Positions 8,247 through 17,517 are shown, counted from the first letter of the stretch. The stretch: DNA of 64,000 nucleotides from Mycolicibacterium gilvum (GCF_900454025.1 NZ_UGQM01000001.1:6014001-6078000), one strand, 5' to 3'. Numbers and translations are program-made. Notes: generated by a model from the letters alone, not told the origin.

Positions 8247-8700
8247 AGATCGCCCGAACGATGAGGTCTATTACCGCGGCGGGCTTCTCAGAGCCCTCGA
8301 GTTCGACCGTGTGCCGCATCGTCAAGTTCGCGGTCGTCTCGTTGGCCTTCGCGACGTCGACGAGTACGGATCGCGCCCGGATCCGGCTGTTCGCCGTGAC
8401 CGCCGACAGGAAGCGGACCTTGTTCAGCCCGTAGTTCAGCCTCATCTTCGAGTTGACAATCCGGTAGTTGTCCGCCGAGAGCGTCGGGATCAGGGATAGC
8501 GTGAGGAATCCGTGCGCGATCGTGGCACCGTATTGACTTTCGGCCTTCGCCCGCTCCACATCGACATGGATCCATTGGTGGTCATCGGTGACATCGGCGA
8601 AGGCGTCGATCATCTGCTGATCCACCAGCCGCCACTCACCGACACCAAGCTCTTCTCCGACCGCTTGTTCCGCTTCCTCGATGGATCCGATGACCTTCAT
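8242..8700 (-). CDS. MaoC-like (R)-specific enoyl-CoA hydratase
   Basis: A 152-residue single hot-dog domain. The hydratase signature is AFADVTDDHQWIHVDVERA, with catalytic Asp40 and His45, followed by YGATIAHGFLTLSL, which lines the acyl site in this family. The product would hydrate a trans-2-enoyl-CoA. The protein is close to the NodN/MaoC type of short hydratases. It is the first gene of the minus-strand hydratase, Ltp2-like and synthetase group, and is divergent from the thiolase gene with a palindrome between them. Confidence 0.88.
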   Translation of the reverse strand: MKVIGSIEEAEQAVGEELGVGEWRLVDQQMIDAFADVTDDHQWIHVDVERAKAESQYGATIAHGFLTLSLIPTLSADNYRIVNSKMRLNYGLNKVRFLSAVTANSRIRARSVLVDVAKANETTANLTMRHTVELEGSEKPAAVIDLIVRAIF

Positions 8701-8803
8701 AAACGTCCGCCTTTCGATATCAAGAGGTGCGTTCCGAGCTCACCGGTCGAGGAGTTGCTCGACGTCTCGTCACCGCGCTGACCCACGTCACGACGCGACC
8801 AAG

Positions 8804-8829
8804 TATACCGCTATCTATTTAACGGTATA
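8804..8829. promoter_or_regulatory. palindrome TATACCG-N12-CGGTATA in the MaoC/thiolase divergent promoter
   Basis: Inverted 7-base arms surround the AT-rich spacer CTATCTATTTAA. The element lies 104 bp upstream of the MaoC start and 58 bp upstream of the thiolase start, so one regulator could control both directions. No promoter hexamers were assigned with confidence. Confidence 0.5.
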
Positions 8830-8886
8830 GACTGACGACGCTCACCGGGCATCGCGCCCGACTCGCCCGACGACCCTGGGAGATAC

Positions 8887-10074
8887 ATGGCCACCACCAC
8901 ATCCCGCGCAGCGATCGTGGCCGCTGCCCGCACCGCGATCGGGACGGCACGCAGAGGCACCCTCGCTAACGTTCCCGCGATCGAGTTGGCCAAGCCCGTC
9001 GTCGCGGCGGTCGTCGAACGGTCCGGCCTCGATCCGGCCGCCTTCGACGACCTGGTACTGGCCGAAAGCATGCAGGGCGGCGGCGACAGCGCCCGCTACA
9101 TCGCCGTGGCGCTGGGCCTGGTCGACATTCCCGGGATCGCCGTCAATCGACAGTGCGCATCGAGCCTGTCCGCCATCGCGGTGGGCGCTGGGCAGATCGC
9201 CTCCGGCATGAGCCGTGCCATCCTCGCCGGCGGCATGGAGTCGCTGTCCACCGGACCGATCATGCAGAAGCGCAAGCCCTTCACGTCGGGCAAGTCACCC
9301 GAGGACTACGAGCAGTGGTTCCCCGAATCGCATCCGCCGACCGCGGAAGCGCCCGCGATGGACATGTCCATCACCGTCGCGCACAACTGCAACGTCCAGT
9401 ACGGGATCACCCGCCAAGACCAGGACGAGTGGGCGCTGCGTAGCCATCAACGCGCCATCAAGGCCATCGACGCCGGATCGTTCACCGACGAGATCATCCC
9501 GATCCAGGTTCCCCAGGCAGACGGGACCACGATTACTTTCGCCGAGGACGAGCATCCGCGGCGCGGTAGTTCGATGGAGTCCCTCGCCGGATTGAAGGTA
9601 TTGCACCCGGAGATCGAGGGCTTCTCGGTCACCGCAGGCAACTCGTCGGGCATCAACGACGCCGCAGCGGTCGTCGCGCTGGCGGCTCCCGACACTGCGC
9701 AGGACGTGCTTGCCAACGTGCTGTCGTGGACGCAGGTCGGTCTGGACCCGACCCGCACCGGCAGCGGACCGATCAAGGCGATCCCGAAGGCGCTGGAACT
9801 GTCAGGCCGCAAGCTCGAGGACGTCGCGCTCTTCGAGATCAACGAGGCGTTCGCCGCGCAGGCCGTGGCGTGTGCCCGCGAACTCGGCCTCAACGAGGAG
9901 ATCGTCAACGTGTACGGCTCGGGCATCAGTCTCGGCCACCCGATCGCCGCGACCGGAGCCCGGATGGTCACCTCGGCGATCTACGAACTGCGCCGCCGCG
10001 GCGGCGGCATCGGCGTGCTGTCCATGTGCGCGGGCGGCGGCATGGGCGCCGCGATGGTCATCGAGGTGGCCTGA
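8887..10074 (+). CDS. thiolase (3-ketoacyl-CoA thiolase, FadA-type)
   Basis: A 395-residue thiolase with all catalytic parts present: nucleophile Cys90 in NRQCASSLSA, NEAF at 319-322, His351 in GHPIAATG, and the second Cys381 in CAGGGMG. The product cleaves 3-ketoacyl-CoA with CoA to release acetyl-CoA or propionyl-CoA. It starts 5 bp after a good GGGAGA ribosome-binding site. A DUF35 gene follows after one base, an unusual companion for a conventional thiolase since DUF35 proteins more often pair with Ltp-type proteins. Confidence 0.92.
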   Translation: MATTTSRAAIVAAARTAIGTARRGTLANVPAIELAKPVVAAVVERSGLDPAAFDDLVLAESMQGGGDSARYIAVALGLVDIPGIAVNRQCASSLSAIAVGAGQIASGMSRAILAGGMESLSTGPIMQKRKPFTSGKSPEDYEQWFPESHPPTAEAPAMDMSITVAHNCNVQYGITRQDQDEWALRSHQRAIKAIDAGSFTDEIIPIQVPQADGTTITFAEDEHPRRGSSMESLAGLKVLHPEIEGFSVTAGNSSGINDAAAVVALAAPDTAQDVLANVLSWTQVGLDPTRTGSGPIKAIPKALELSGRKLEDVALFEINEAFAAQAVACARELGLNEEIVNVYGSGISLGHPIAATGARMVTSAIYELRRRGGGIGVLSMCAGGGMGAAMVIEVA

Positions 10075-10075
10075 C

Positions 10076-10504
10076 ATGAGCGCACTGATCACCGAGGGAT
10101 TGTTCCGGCTGGACGGCGAGCGCGCGGTGCTGTTCGCGTCCCGCAGGCGGTCGTCGGGCGTGGTGAAGTTCCCCGCCGAACGGCCCGAACTCTTCGACGG
10201 CGACCCCGAGATCCAGGACGACATCGAAAAGATCGAATTGTCCACCGAGGGAACGCTGTACACCTACACCACGCAGGAGTTCCTGCCGCCGCTGCCATAC
10301 AAGGGAAAGCGCGATCCAAAGGCGTTCAGGCCTTACGTGGTCGGCTTCGTCGAGTTGGCTGAGGGCGTGCTGGTGGAGTCGCTGATCGTCGGCGCGACCG
10401 CCGAGCAGCTGCAGATCGGCCAGCGCCTGGTGTCGACCACCACGACGCTCGAGACCGACGACGGCAAGTCACTGGTGACGTTCGCGTTCCGTCCCACCAC
10501 GTAG
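10076..10504 (+). CDS. DUF35 OB-fold protein (thiolase partner)
   Basis: A 142-residue protein matching the DUF35 OB-fold layout: a basic N-terminal half (AVLFASRRRSSGVVKFPAER), then the beta-barrel with TLYTYTT, FRPYVVGFVELAEGVLVESLI and a C-terminal TFAFRP. The four-Cys zinc ribbon typical of the family is absent; the protein has no CxxC pair. DUF35 proteins act as subunits that stabilise or complete thiolase-fold enzymes or hydratases. The start is the ATG overlapping the intergenic base after the thiolase stop, so the genes are coupled. Confidence 0.75.
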   Translation: MSALITEGLFRLDGERAVLFASRRRSSGVVKFPAERPELFDGDPEIQDDIEKIELSTEGTLYTYTTQEFLPPLPYKGKRDPKAFRPYVVGFVELAEGVLVESLIVGATAEQLQIGQRLVSTTTTLETDDGKSLVTFAFRPTT

Positions 10505-10514
10505 GGTCCACGAT

Positions 10515-11531
10515 GTGACCGACCTGGGCAGCCCGCCGTTCGGGCTTCATCCCCTGCACGGCGTGCACCAACCGACGACCGGCAATCCGCCGCGTCGCCC
10601 CGGATCCGCTCGACGGACCACGTCGATCGACATGACCCGGGACGACGGCACTTTGGACCCCGTGCACCTCAACGGTCATGCCAGGGACCTTCGGACGGCG
10701 CCCGACGGCACCGCTACCGTGCTCGGTGAAGCCGGTTTGTCGGCCACCATCGAACTGGTCGCCCGCGTCGTCCGCCATGTCGAGGTCGCACCGCCGGTCG
10801 ATGCGGTGGCGCACCTGTCCGGTGCACCGGCGATGAGCGGGTTCCGTGCCGCTGCCGACAAGGCGGCCCCGGAACTGCGGGCCAGCCGCGACCTGCGCTA
10901 CACGCTGCTCGACGACGTCCCCGTGGCGACACTGATCTCCGGCCACGCGCTGTCCGCGTCAGGGCTGCTGGGGCATTACGCGCAGTCCGGGTACCTACCG
11001 GTGGCCGACCAGTGCGCTGGATTTGCCACCGGCGGCCTCCTGATGAACTCCTTCGAAACCGGCGATCCGGCCGTGGTCACCGGGCCCGCAGCGCCGGATC
11101 TCGACGGCGGCGATGACCCGTGGGCGTGGCACCGGATGGCGCCGTTGCCGGTGAACGGCATGCGACGGCGGCGTCGCATCGATGTCTTCAAGGACGGTGA
11201 CCGGCGGATCGGCGTCGACGCCATGTTTCGCGACACCTATGTGCGGACCGACGGCGTGGAGACGATCATCCACGAGTACACCCTGGCCGCGGCTGTCGAC
11301 GCCGACACCGGAGTGATCCTCGAGTCACACGCCACTCCGCGAGTGCTGCCCTGGCAGGAATGCCCGGGCGCAGTGGCCAGCGCCGAGCGGATCGCCGGAA
11401 TGACACTGCGCGAACTGCACTTCCGGGTTCGGCAGGAGTTGTTCGGCACCAGCACGTGCACCCATCTCAACGATCTGCTGCGCAGCGTCGCCGACGCCGA
11501 GGCGCTGATCGACCAGATGCGCGCGGCCTAA
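10515..11531 (+). CDS. DUF2889-family protein
   Basis: A 338-residue protein recognised by its C-terminal DUF2889 signature: LPWQECPGAVASAERIAGM followed by CTHLNDLLRS. In other bacteria this family sits in aromatic or steroid degradation clusters, but no activity is assigned. The GTG start at 10515 follows the DUF35 stop by 10 bp, making it the third gene of the thiolase operon. The N-terminal 60 residues are Pro/Arg-rich and less likely to be folded; a later start is possible. Confidence 0.75.
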   Translation: MTDLGSPPFGLHPLHGVHQPTTGNPPRRPGSARRTTSIDMTRDDGTLDPVHLNGHARDLRTAPDGTATVLGEAGLSATIELVARVVRHVEVAPPVDAVAHLSGAPAMSGFRAAADKAAPELRASRDLRYTLLDDVPVATLISGHALSASGLLGHYAQSGYLPVADQCAGFATGGLLMNSFETGDPAVVTGPAAPDLDGGDDPWAWHRMAPLPVNGMRRRRRIDVFKDGDRRIGVDAMFRDTYVRTDGVETIIHEYTLAAAVDADTGVILESHATPRVLPWQECPGAVASAERIAGMTLRELHFRVRQELFGTSTCTHLNDLLRSVADAEALIDQMRAA

Positions 11532-12187
11532 TCCCGCGCCTTCCCCGCACGCTTGACCGCCGATGTCCGCGGTGTGAGCGATGCTGCGAGCAGATTGCGG
11601 AGAATCCCCTCCTCACCGCCGTCCTCTGGATTCGCAGGTTCAGACATGAGGCTGAAGTTGATTCGAGTCACCCAACGGGCCAACGTGTCCGGGGAGAGAT
11701 CATCGCGCACTTCCCCGGCCGCCGCAGCGCCGGCGATACGATGACCGAGCGCTTCGGCGAGCTTGTCACGCCACAGGTCCGAGTGCTCGGCCGCATGGTA
11801 GGTGTGCGCCGCTTCGTCGTTGTGAATGAGTAGTCGGATGATCGGCGATGTGCGGGCTGCGGCATTTCCGGCAAGACACGCCGCGACCAGACGATCGAGG
11901 AAAGGCTCGTCTGTACGCCAGCAATGGTCGGCGGCGGCGAGCACGCCGTCAAGGGCACGAACGAACGAGGAAACGAGAATCGCGTCTTTGTTCGGGAAGT
12001 AGTAGTAGACCGTGGATCGGTTGACGCCCGCCTTGTTGGCGATGTCACTCATGCGGGTGCGGGTCGGTCCACGGTCGGCATAGCAGGCTTCCGCGGCTGC
12101 CAGCAGTCGTTCTCGCGCTTCGTCCTCGTTCAGCGGTAAGTCCGCGCCCCAGGCGCCGGCACGATTCACCTCCGGGTGCGCGGTCAC
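11528..12187 (-). CDS. TetR-family regulator
   Basis: A 219-residue protein with an N-terminal TetR domain: RLLAAAEACYADRGPTRTRM leading into the HTH SDIANKAGVNRSTVYYYFPN (about residues 45-65). The C-terminal domain is helical and uncharacterised. Its stop overlaps the end of the DUF2889 gene by 4 bp on the opposite strand. It is divergent from the membrane protein at 12326, which is the obvious candidate target. Confidence 0.85.
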   Translation of the reverse strand: MTAHPEVNRAGAWGADLPLNEDEARERLLAAAEACYADRGPTRTRMSDIANKAGVNRSTVYYYFPNKDAILVSSFVRALDGVLAAADHCWRTDEPFLDRLVAACLAGNAAARTSPIIRLLIHNDEAAHTYHAAEHSDLWRDKLAEALGHRIAGAAAAGEVRDDLSPDTLARWVTRINFSLMSEPANPEDGGEEGILRNLLAASLTPRTSAVKRAGKARD

Positions 12188-12325
12188 GAGTCAGGAGCTT
12201 ACCTCCGGCTATTGCCCCTGTCCGACAAAATCACCTAGTGTGTCGTAGACCCAACAACTGCGCGATATGTGTCTGATGTGACTAACTCTTGTGGTCCACG
12301 ACGAGTGCAGCGAAGGAGAGCAGAC

Positions 12326-13162
12326 ATGCTGAACGTCGTCGATCAACTGGCTACGCGGGCGGATCTCATCCCCAAGGATCCGGCACCGGAACTGATCAAA
12401 TCGATGACGTGGCAGGTCTCCATGCTGGCCGTCACAGTGATCCTGGCAGCGCTGGTCTTCGGCTACGCCCTCAGGACGTGGCGCACCACCGGACGCTCCG
12501 AAATGTTCTGGATCACGCTCGGAGCGCTGGCCGCGGTGTTCTACGAGCCTCTCGGTGACTACATGGTCGACATCACCTATCACCGGTCCGGCGCACTGAC
12601 CTCGCTGACCGGTTTCAGCGGCACCATCCCACTGTGGGTGTTGTTCATGTACCCCGTCTTCTGGGGCCCGGCGATCCTGTACTTGGTCACCCGCCTCGAG
12701 ACCGGCCTTGCCATGAAACGGTGGATGGGCCTGTTCGCCTTGTCCATCCCCTTCACGTTGTTCTTCGAGGTGCCGATGCTCCAACTCGGCCTCTACCAGT
12801 ACTACGGATCGCAGCAGCCCATCGCGGTCTGGGGATACCCCCTCTGGATGGCCTTCTCCAACACCGCCGCCATCTTCGTGGTGTCCCTGCTGGTCCATGC
12901 CGCCAGGAAGGCCGCGCTGGTGCGTGGGCGCCCCGCCTACCTCGTGCTCCTCGTGCCGAGCTTCATCATCGGCGTTGGCGTGACCACGATCGTCCCGATC
13001 GGCTTGGCCATGAGCTCCACCACCTCGCTGCTCATCATCAACCTGTGCGCCACGGTGTCAACGGTTCTGTCGGTCGCGTACGCCTGGGTCGGGTTCAAGA
13101 TGGTCATGCCGTCAACCCCGACGCAGTCCCTGGCTGCCGAGAAGGACGCCGTCGCAGCCTGA
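12326..13162 (+). CDS. polytopic membrane protein of unknown function
   Basis: A 278-residue protein from the ATG at 12326, chosen because AAGGAGAG lies 8 bp upstream; an in-frame ATG at 12269 has no such site. About seven hydrophobic segments are visible, beginning WQVSMLAVTVILAALVFGYA. Acidic, aromatic and Tyr-rich loops (FYEPLGDYMVDITYHRSG, LGLYQYYGSQQP) fall between helices. I do not recognise the family. Position next to a TetR gene suggests regulated expression; transport or a membrane-bound enzyme are both open. Confidence 0.75.
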   Translation: MLNVVDQLATRADLIPKDPAPELIKSMTWQVSMLAVTVILAALVFGYALRTWRTTGRSEMFWITLGALAAVFYEPLGDYMVDITYHRSGALTSLTGFSGTIPLWVLFMYPVFWGPAILYLVTRLETGLAMKRWMGLFALSIPFTLFFEVPMLQLGLYQYYGSQQPIAVWGYPLWMAFSNTAAIFVVSLLVHAARKAALVRGRPAYLVLLVPSFIIGVGVTTIVPIGLAMSSTTSLLIINLCATVSTVLSVAYAWVGFKMVMPSTPTQSLAAEKDAVAA

Positions 13163-13266
13163 TCGACGCCGGGGAGGGACGGAGTACAGCGAATATCAGA
13201 TCACCCGGCCGACCGGCGGAGGCCAATCGAACTAGTTCGCTGCACCCGTGACCTCGAGCGGAGTCA

Positions 13267-14703
13267 TCACACGCGTGCAGGAAACGGCTGACACGTGTGG
13301 TGGGCGACCATCGCCGACCCCGGTGGGCCGAGCGTGTTCTTGTGCCGGATCTGGCGGCGATAGAACAACTGACACAGCTGCTCGTCGTGCCGACCGCCGT
13401 CTGCCAGCACGAACTGCTCCAGCGCCGCATCACCTTCCTGCCACGTCGCCGGTCGATGGCCGAGCACCGGGACGAGGTCATCGAGATCGGAGTTGGTGAA
13501 CTCCACGCCGACTTCGTCTTCCCGCTGCACGTGGCGGGCGAGGCGGAACGCGCCGCGTAACCGGTACCGGATGTACTCGTCGTCGGTGTCGATTCCGCGC
13601 AGCATCCCGACGAGTTGATCGTGCGCAGTAGCGGCCCGTGTCACCGTCGCCGCGGGGAGCTCCGGCGGTTCGAGCTCGAGGCCGAGGCGCTCCCCCAGCG
13701 CCTCGATGGCGTGCAAGTTCGTCTCGCTGCACCAGTGCAGGTTGGTCATGTAGTCCGACTCGGGCAGCGGATCGTTCAGCGAGTTCCGGAAGGCGAGTTC
13801 GTTGGTAAGGGTAAAGGCGATGTGGTGCAACTGAATTGCGTCCATGTCGACGGGGAAGCCGCCGGCCCGCTCGTATTCCTGATACAGCTTCTCGAAATCT
13901 CCGAAGTGCAGGACGGTGTCCCGCATCCTCGGCGCGGCCAGGTCCATCATCGGGTCGCCGATGTGACCGGCCTCGACGTCGAGGATCGCCCGCAGCTGTC
14001 CGTCCTTCTGGTGCAACTGACCCGAGTCCCACACGATGGCCGACTCACGCCCCTTGGTGTCCAAAGGATTTCGCTTCAGCCAACCCAGGACGAACTCCAG
14101 CAGCGGGTTGGGTGCATTCTTGCCTGCCCGCCACACGGCCTCGAAGCGGCCGATGCCGTAGCTCCCGATCCCGGCCGGAGTCGCGGCCCGCTGGATACCT
14201 GCTTCGAGGAACGGCTTCAGCGGCAGGCGGTGAAGCCTCGCGAGCTGCCCCATGTAGTCGCGCATCAGGAGGTCGCGCTGATCGGTGGTGAGGCCCTCGA
14301 ATCCGGGTTGGCCGTCGACGCGGTCCATCACGTAGGCGGGCAGCTCATCGATCCATCCGTACACCGTCGGGACCGGAATGCCCTGCTCGGACATCACCCG
14401 CTGCAGTGACATCTCGTGACGCAACGGGAACTGCATGGGTATCCCGGCGCCGCGCTCACCACGAATGACCAACGGCAATTCCTCGCCGTCGCGCTCCGCA
14501 TCGACCAACCAGGCGTAGCGCCATCGCGCCTGACGCGTGACGGTTAGGACGCGCGCACCCATGTGCTGGGTGATCCAACTCGAGATGGCGGCTTCATCGC
14601 TCGACGTCTGACGACGGGCCTGCGCTGCAGCGGATCCCGCGCTGGCGGCGATCCTCGTCGACGACGTCCCGTGTCGCCGGCGGTTACCGGGGTCGACCGG
14701 CAT
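13267..14703 (-). CDS. aminoglycoside phosphotransferase-like (APH) kinase-fold protein
   Basis: A 478-residue protein of the APH/choline-kinase fold. It has an ATP-site region (LPLVIRGERGAG), a helical core, and the metal-binding segment AILDVEAGHIGDPMMDLA. The catalytic loop, normally HGDxxxxN, reads VWDSGQLHQ, so the His-Gly pair and the Asn are changed while an Asp remains. About 100 extra C-terminal residues have no clear match. Its ATG overlaps the stop of the KshB-like reductase (ATGA), so it is cotranscribed with the Rieske system. APH-fold proteins are common in mycobacterial acyl-CoA and sterol gene clusters, with unknown substrates. Confidence 0.8.
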   Translation of the reverse strand: MPVDPGNRRRHGTSSTRIAASAGSAAAQARRQTSSDEAAISSWITQHMGARVLTVTRQARWRYAWLVDAERDGEELPLVIRGERGAGIPMQFPLRHEMSLQRVMSEQGIPVPTVYGWIDELPAYVMDRVDGQPGFEGLTTDQRDLLMRDYMGQLARLHRLPLKPFLEAGIQRAATPAGIGSYGIGRFEAVWRAGKNAPNPLLEFVLGWLKRNPLDTKGRESAIVWDSGQLHQKDGQLRAILDVEAGHIGDPMMDLAAPRMRDTVLHFGDFEKLYQEYERAGGFPVDMDAIQLHHIAFTLTNELAFRNSLNDPLPESDYMTNLHWCSETNLHAIEALGERLGLELEPPELPAATVTRAATAHDQLVGMLRGIDTDDEYIRYRLRGAFRLARHVQREDEVGVEFTNSDLDDLVPVLGHRPATWQEGDAALEQFVLADGGRHDEQLCQLFYRRQIRHKNTLGPPGSAMVAHHTCQPFPARV

Positions 14704-15740
14704 CAGAATTCAATCCTGATGCGCTCAGAGGATGGCCGGGCTTGGCATCCCAGCACAATGCCGTCCGCGATGTCGTCATCGTCGAGCACGCCGTGGGTAT
14801 CCATCTCGACCTTCCCGTCGATCAGAACGCATTGGCATGTGCCGCAATCACCTTCACGGCAGGAGTAGCGCGCTTCGATCCCCTGGTCGACGAGCAGGTC
14901 GATCAAGGTGTCATTCGGTGCCCATGTCAGCGTGTGGGTCGAACCGTTCAGCTCGACGACCACCTCGGCGGTCAGCTGCTCATCGGCAGAATCGCCGATT
15001 TGATCGACACTCACCGGCCTGCCGACGAACGGATCCCCGGACAGTGAAACAAAGTTCTCAATGTGGATCCGGGTGCGTGGTGTTCCCAGACTTTCGATCG
15101 CACTGCGCGCGCTCTTCATGAATGGTGCTGGGCCGCAGATGAAAACCTCATGGTCCACGAAAGGTGCGAGGAGCGGTGTCAGGGTCGCGTCATTGGGCAG
15201 GCCCTGCACACTCTCCAGCCAATGGATGACTGTCAGCCGGTCAGAATGCTCCGCAACGAGTTCGCGCAGCGCCGCGGCGAAGATGATGGTATCAGCGCCC
15301 CTGTTAGCGTAGATGAGCACCACTCGCCCGCGCCCCTGGGCCAACACGGACTTGGTGATGGACAACATGGGGGTGATGCCGCTGCCGCCGGCAAGCAGCA
15401 GTAGATCCTTGTCCAAGTCGTCGGGATGGAAAATGCCGGCCGGAGGCAAGCATTCGAACTCATCACCTGGACGGACGTTGTCGCACAACCAATTCGAGGC
15501 ATACCCCGCAGCGGTACGCTTCACCGTCACAGCCAGCCGCTTGTCGGTTGCCGGCGAGCTGCACAAAGAATAGCAACGGGCGACGAACCCCGTCCGCTCG
15601 CTCGGCACTCGCAACGTCAGGAACTGGCCAGGCCGGTAACCGACATCGCAACCATTGGGTGGGTCGAACACGACGGTGACAGCGTCGGCGGTCTCGGCGA
15701 CGACGTCGGCCACTGTGAGTGTCAAATTCGGAACTGGCAC
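14703..15740 (-). CDS. ferredoxin-NAD(P)H reductase component of Rieske oxygenase (KshB-like)
   Basis: A 345-residue electron-transfer protein with three parts in order. The FAD domain has RCYSLCSS at 55-62; the NAD domain has GGSGITPML at 118-126; the C-terminal plant-type [2Fe-2S] ferredoxin has Cys294, Cys299, Cys302 and Cys332. This is the architecture of KshB, the reductase of 3-ketosteroid 9-alpha-hydroxylase, and of related phenylacetate-type reductases. It follows the Rieske oxygenase gene by 17 bp on the same strand, so the two make a two-component oxygenase. Confidence 0.92.
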   Translation of the reverse strand: MPVPNLTLTVADVVAETADAVTVVFDPPNGCDVGYRPGQFLTLRVPSERTGFVARCYSLCSSPATDKRLAVTVKRTAAGYASNWLCDNVRPGDEFECLPPAGIFHPDDLDKDLLLLAGGSGITPMLSITKSVLAQGRGRVVLIYANRGADTIIFAAALRELVAEHSDRLTVIHWLESVQGLPNDATLTPLLAPFVDHEVFICGPAPFMKSARSAIESLGTPRTRIHIENFVSLSGDPFVGRPVSVDQIGDSADEQLTAEVVVELNGSTHTLTWAPNDTLIDLLVDQGIEARYSCREGDCGTCQCVLIDGKVEMDTHGVLDDDDIADGIVLGCQARPSSERIRIEF

Positions 15741-15757
15741 TGGGTGTTTGAGCTTAG

Positions 15758-16765
15758 TCAGTGGGCGCCGGATGGCGCGAGTTTCGCCTCAGCAGGCTCC
15801 GCGTCGGGATAAAAGCCACGCGCCCAACGGCGCAATTGCCGGAACCCTGCGGCTTCGGATGCGGTCAGGCCCGGCGGATCCATGTAGACCTGACTGTCCC
15901 AAATCGCGATGTCGTCCGGCAACGCGGCTTGCGCAACCGTCAGGCGCTCGTCGTAATTGCCGTTGGCCTCGTCAATCCAGTACGTGGAGAATATGTCTGA
16001 TGTCTCGTCGTCGACGGGAGTGGCGCAGATGGCGATGACGCGAAAGCCCTCGCGGGTGTGCTCGCCGTTGAACGATATGCCGAGGCCCGACCAGTAGATC
16101 TCCAAGGTGTTGGTCGTCTCGCCCGGCTGGTCGACGCCCTCACTCCACCGTCGGCCGAAACCCACCTTCGCCGACCACGTCACGTCGTCGGTATCCTCCC
16201 GTAGCACGACCGGACTGATCGGGGTCTTGTGCACGAACCGGAAGTGATGCGGATCGACGGCGTTCTCGGCGATGACTTGCGGATGCACGTGGATTCCGGC
16301 GAATTTGAGCCGGGCTTCCGGGCCGACTGGGAAGTAGTCCCGATCGTGAATGTGTTCCCCGAGCACCCGCAGTCCGTCGGGCACCTCCCACATCGGAGCG
16401 CGCCCGGCGGCGTCGTGCCATACGTAGATGGACTCGTTGAGTTCGGTGACCGGCCAGGACCGAACCTTACGACCTCGATTGGGCCGGTTCTCGTAGGGAA
16501 TCCGCACGTTGCGGCCCTCCCCGTTCCACACCCAGCCATGGAACGGACACTGGATACCGTCCTCGACGACGCAGCCACCCTTGGACAGGTTGGCGCCGAG
16601 ATGCTGGCAGTGGGCATTGAGTACGTGCACCGCCCCCTGCAGGTCTCGAAAGGCGACGAGTTCGACGCCGAAGTAGCGCAATGGGATGACGTCGCCCTCG
16701 GCCAGGTCGGCACTCCACGCGACCTGGAACCACCCGGTCGGCTGCATGCTGGGTAGACCATTCAC
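15758..16765 (-). CDS. Rieske non-heme iron oxygenase, KshA-like terminal component
   Basis: A 335-residue oxygenase. The Rieske [2Fe-2S] ligands are Cys53-x-His55 and Cys73-x2-His76. The mononuclear iron site is in AENAVDPHHFRFVHK, with Asp171, His174 and His179 as likely ligands or bridge. The length and single-subunit layout fit KshA-type monooxygenases of ring-fused substrates, but the substrate is not readable. The GTG start at 16765 is preceded by AAGGAG. A palindromic operator lies 54 bp upstream, shared with the divergent TetR gene. Confidence 0.92.
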   Translation of the reverse strand: MNGLPSMQPTGWFQVAWSADLAEGDVIPLRYFGVELVAFRDLQGAVHVLNAHCQHLGANLSKGGCVVEDGIQCPFHGWVWNGEGRNVRIPYENRPNRGRKVRSWPVTELNESIYVWHDAAGRAPMWEVPDGLRVLGEHIHDRDYFPVGPEARLKFAGIHVHPQVIAENAVDPHHFRFVHKTPISPVVLREDTDDVTWSAKVGFGRRWSEGVDQPGETTNTLEIYWSGLGISFNGEHTREGFRVIAICATPVDDETSDIFSTYWIDEANGNYDERLTVAQAALPDDIAIWDSQVYMDPPGLTASEAAGFRQLRRWARGFYPDAEPAEAKLAPSGAH

Positions 16766-16812
16766 GATTACTCCTTCATCGATTGGGATACGCCATCGAA
16801 CTATTTCTCAAC

Positions 16813-16869
16813 CCTAGCGGGAATGGCGTTCCCAGGCAATGATGATGCTACGTTGGGAAATGTATTCCC
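16813..16869. promoter_or_regulatory. two operator boxes between Rieske oxygenase and TetR genes
   Basis: GGGAATGGCGTTCCC (16819-16833) and GGGAAATGTATTCCC (16855-16869) are 15-bp palindromes with GGGAA/TTCCC arms, starting 36 bp apart. They sit between the Rieske GTG start (16765) and the TetR ATG (16888). The first box lies in a 23-bp block (16813-16835) repeated with one mismatch after the TetR gene. Confidence 0.75.
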
Positions 16870-16887
16870 AGGAAATGGAGCCGCCCC

Positions 16888-17517
16888 ATGAGCGACGACG
16901 GTCACCAGGCGGAACGGGATGCGATCCTGCGGGCGGCATACCGGTTGATCAGTCATGGCTCGACCACCGGAACGACGTCGATCGAGAACATCCTTCGAGC
17001 CGCCGGGGTGAACCGGCGGATCTTCTACCGGCACTTCGCCTCCAAGGACGACCTGATCATCGCGATGCAGGAGTGGGCCGGCGACCTGATCTTGGCTGAC
17101 CTGCGCAAAGCGGTCGCTGCCGCCGACACGCCAGCAGCGGCAATCACCGCCTGGATCGAGGACTATCTGAGCATCGGCTGGCAGGAGGCACGATTCCGCG
17201 ATGCCTTGGCGTTCATGTCCACGGAGGTCACGGGAGCGCCGGGTATCGCAGCGGCATTGGAGGCGACGTACGCGCGGCACCGCGAGCCGCTGGCCGCGGC
17301 GTTGGCCGCCGGCCTGGCCGACGGCAGCCTGCCCAACGCGCGCCCCGAACTCGATTCGTTCGCCATCCACGCGGTCGCCGTACGTCACCTCGAAGCCCGC
17401 ATCCGCGGGCGGCTCGACACCGATTTCGACGAGGTGCGCAACCAGGTCGTCGAGCTGATCCTGACGGGGCTGTCCGCCCCTGCGGTGCAGCCGCCACCGA
17501 TTAATGTGGGGTCCTAG
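16888..17517 (+). CDS. TetR-family regulator of the Rieske oxygenase locus
   Basis: A 209-residue TetR protein. The HTH is IENILRAAGVNRRIFYRHFA (about residues 32-51) within a standard N-terminal domain; the C-terminal domain is helical. The gene is bracketed by four copies of a GGGAA-N5-TTCCC-type palindrome, two before and two after, so it very likely binds them. It would then control itself, the divergent Rieske/reductase/kinase-like operon, and the downstream SnoaL-like gene. Effector unknown. Confidence 0.88.
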   Translation: MSDDGHQAERDAILRAAYRLISHGSTTGTTSIENILRAAGVNRRIFYRHFASKDDLIIAMQEWAGDLILADLRKAVAAADTPAAAITAWIEDYLSIGWQEARFRDALAFMSTEVTGAPGIAAALEATYARHREPLAAALAAGLADGSLPNARPELDSFAIHAVAVRHLEARIRGRLDTDFDEVRNQVVELILTGLSAPAVQPPPINVGS

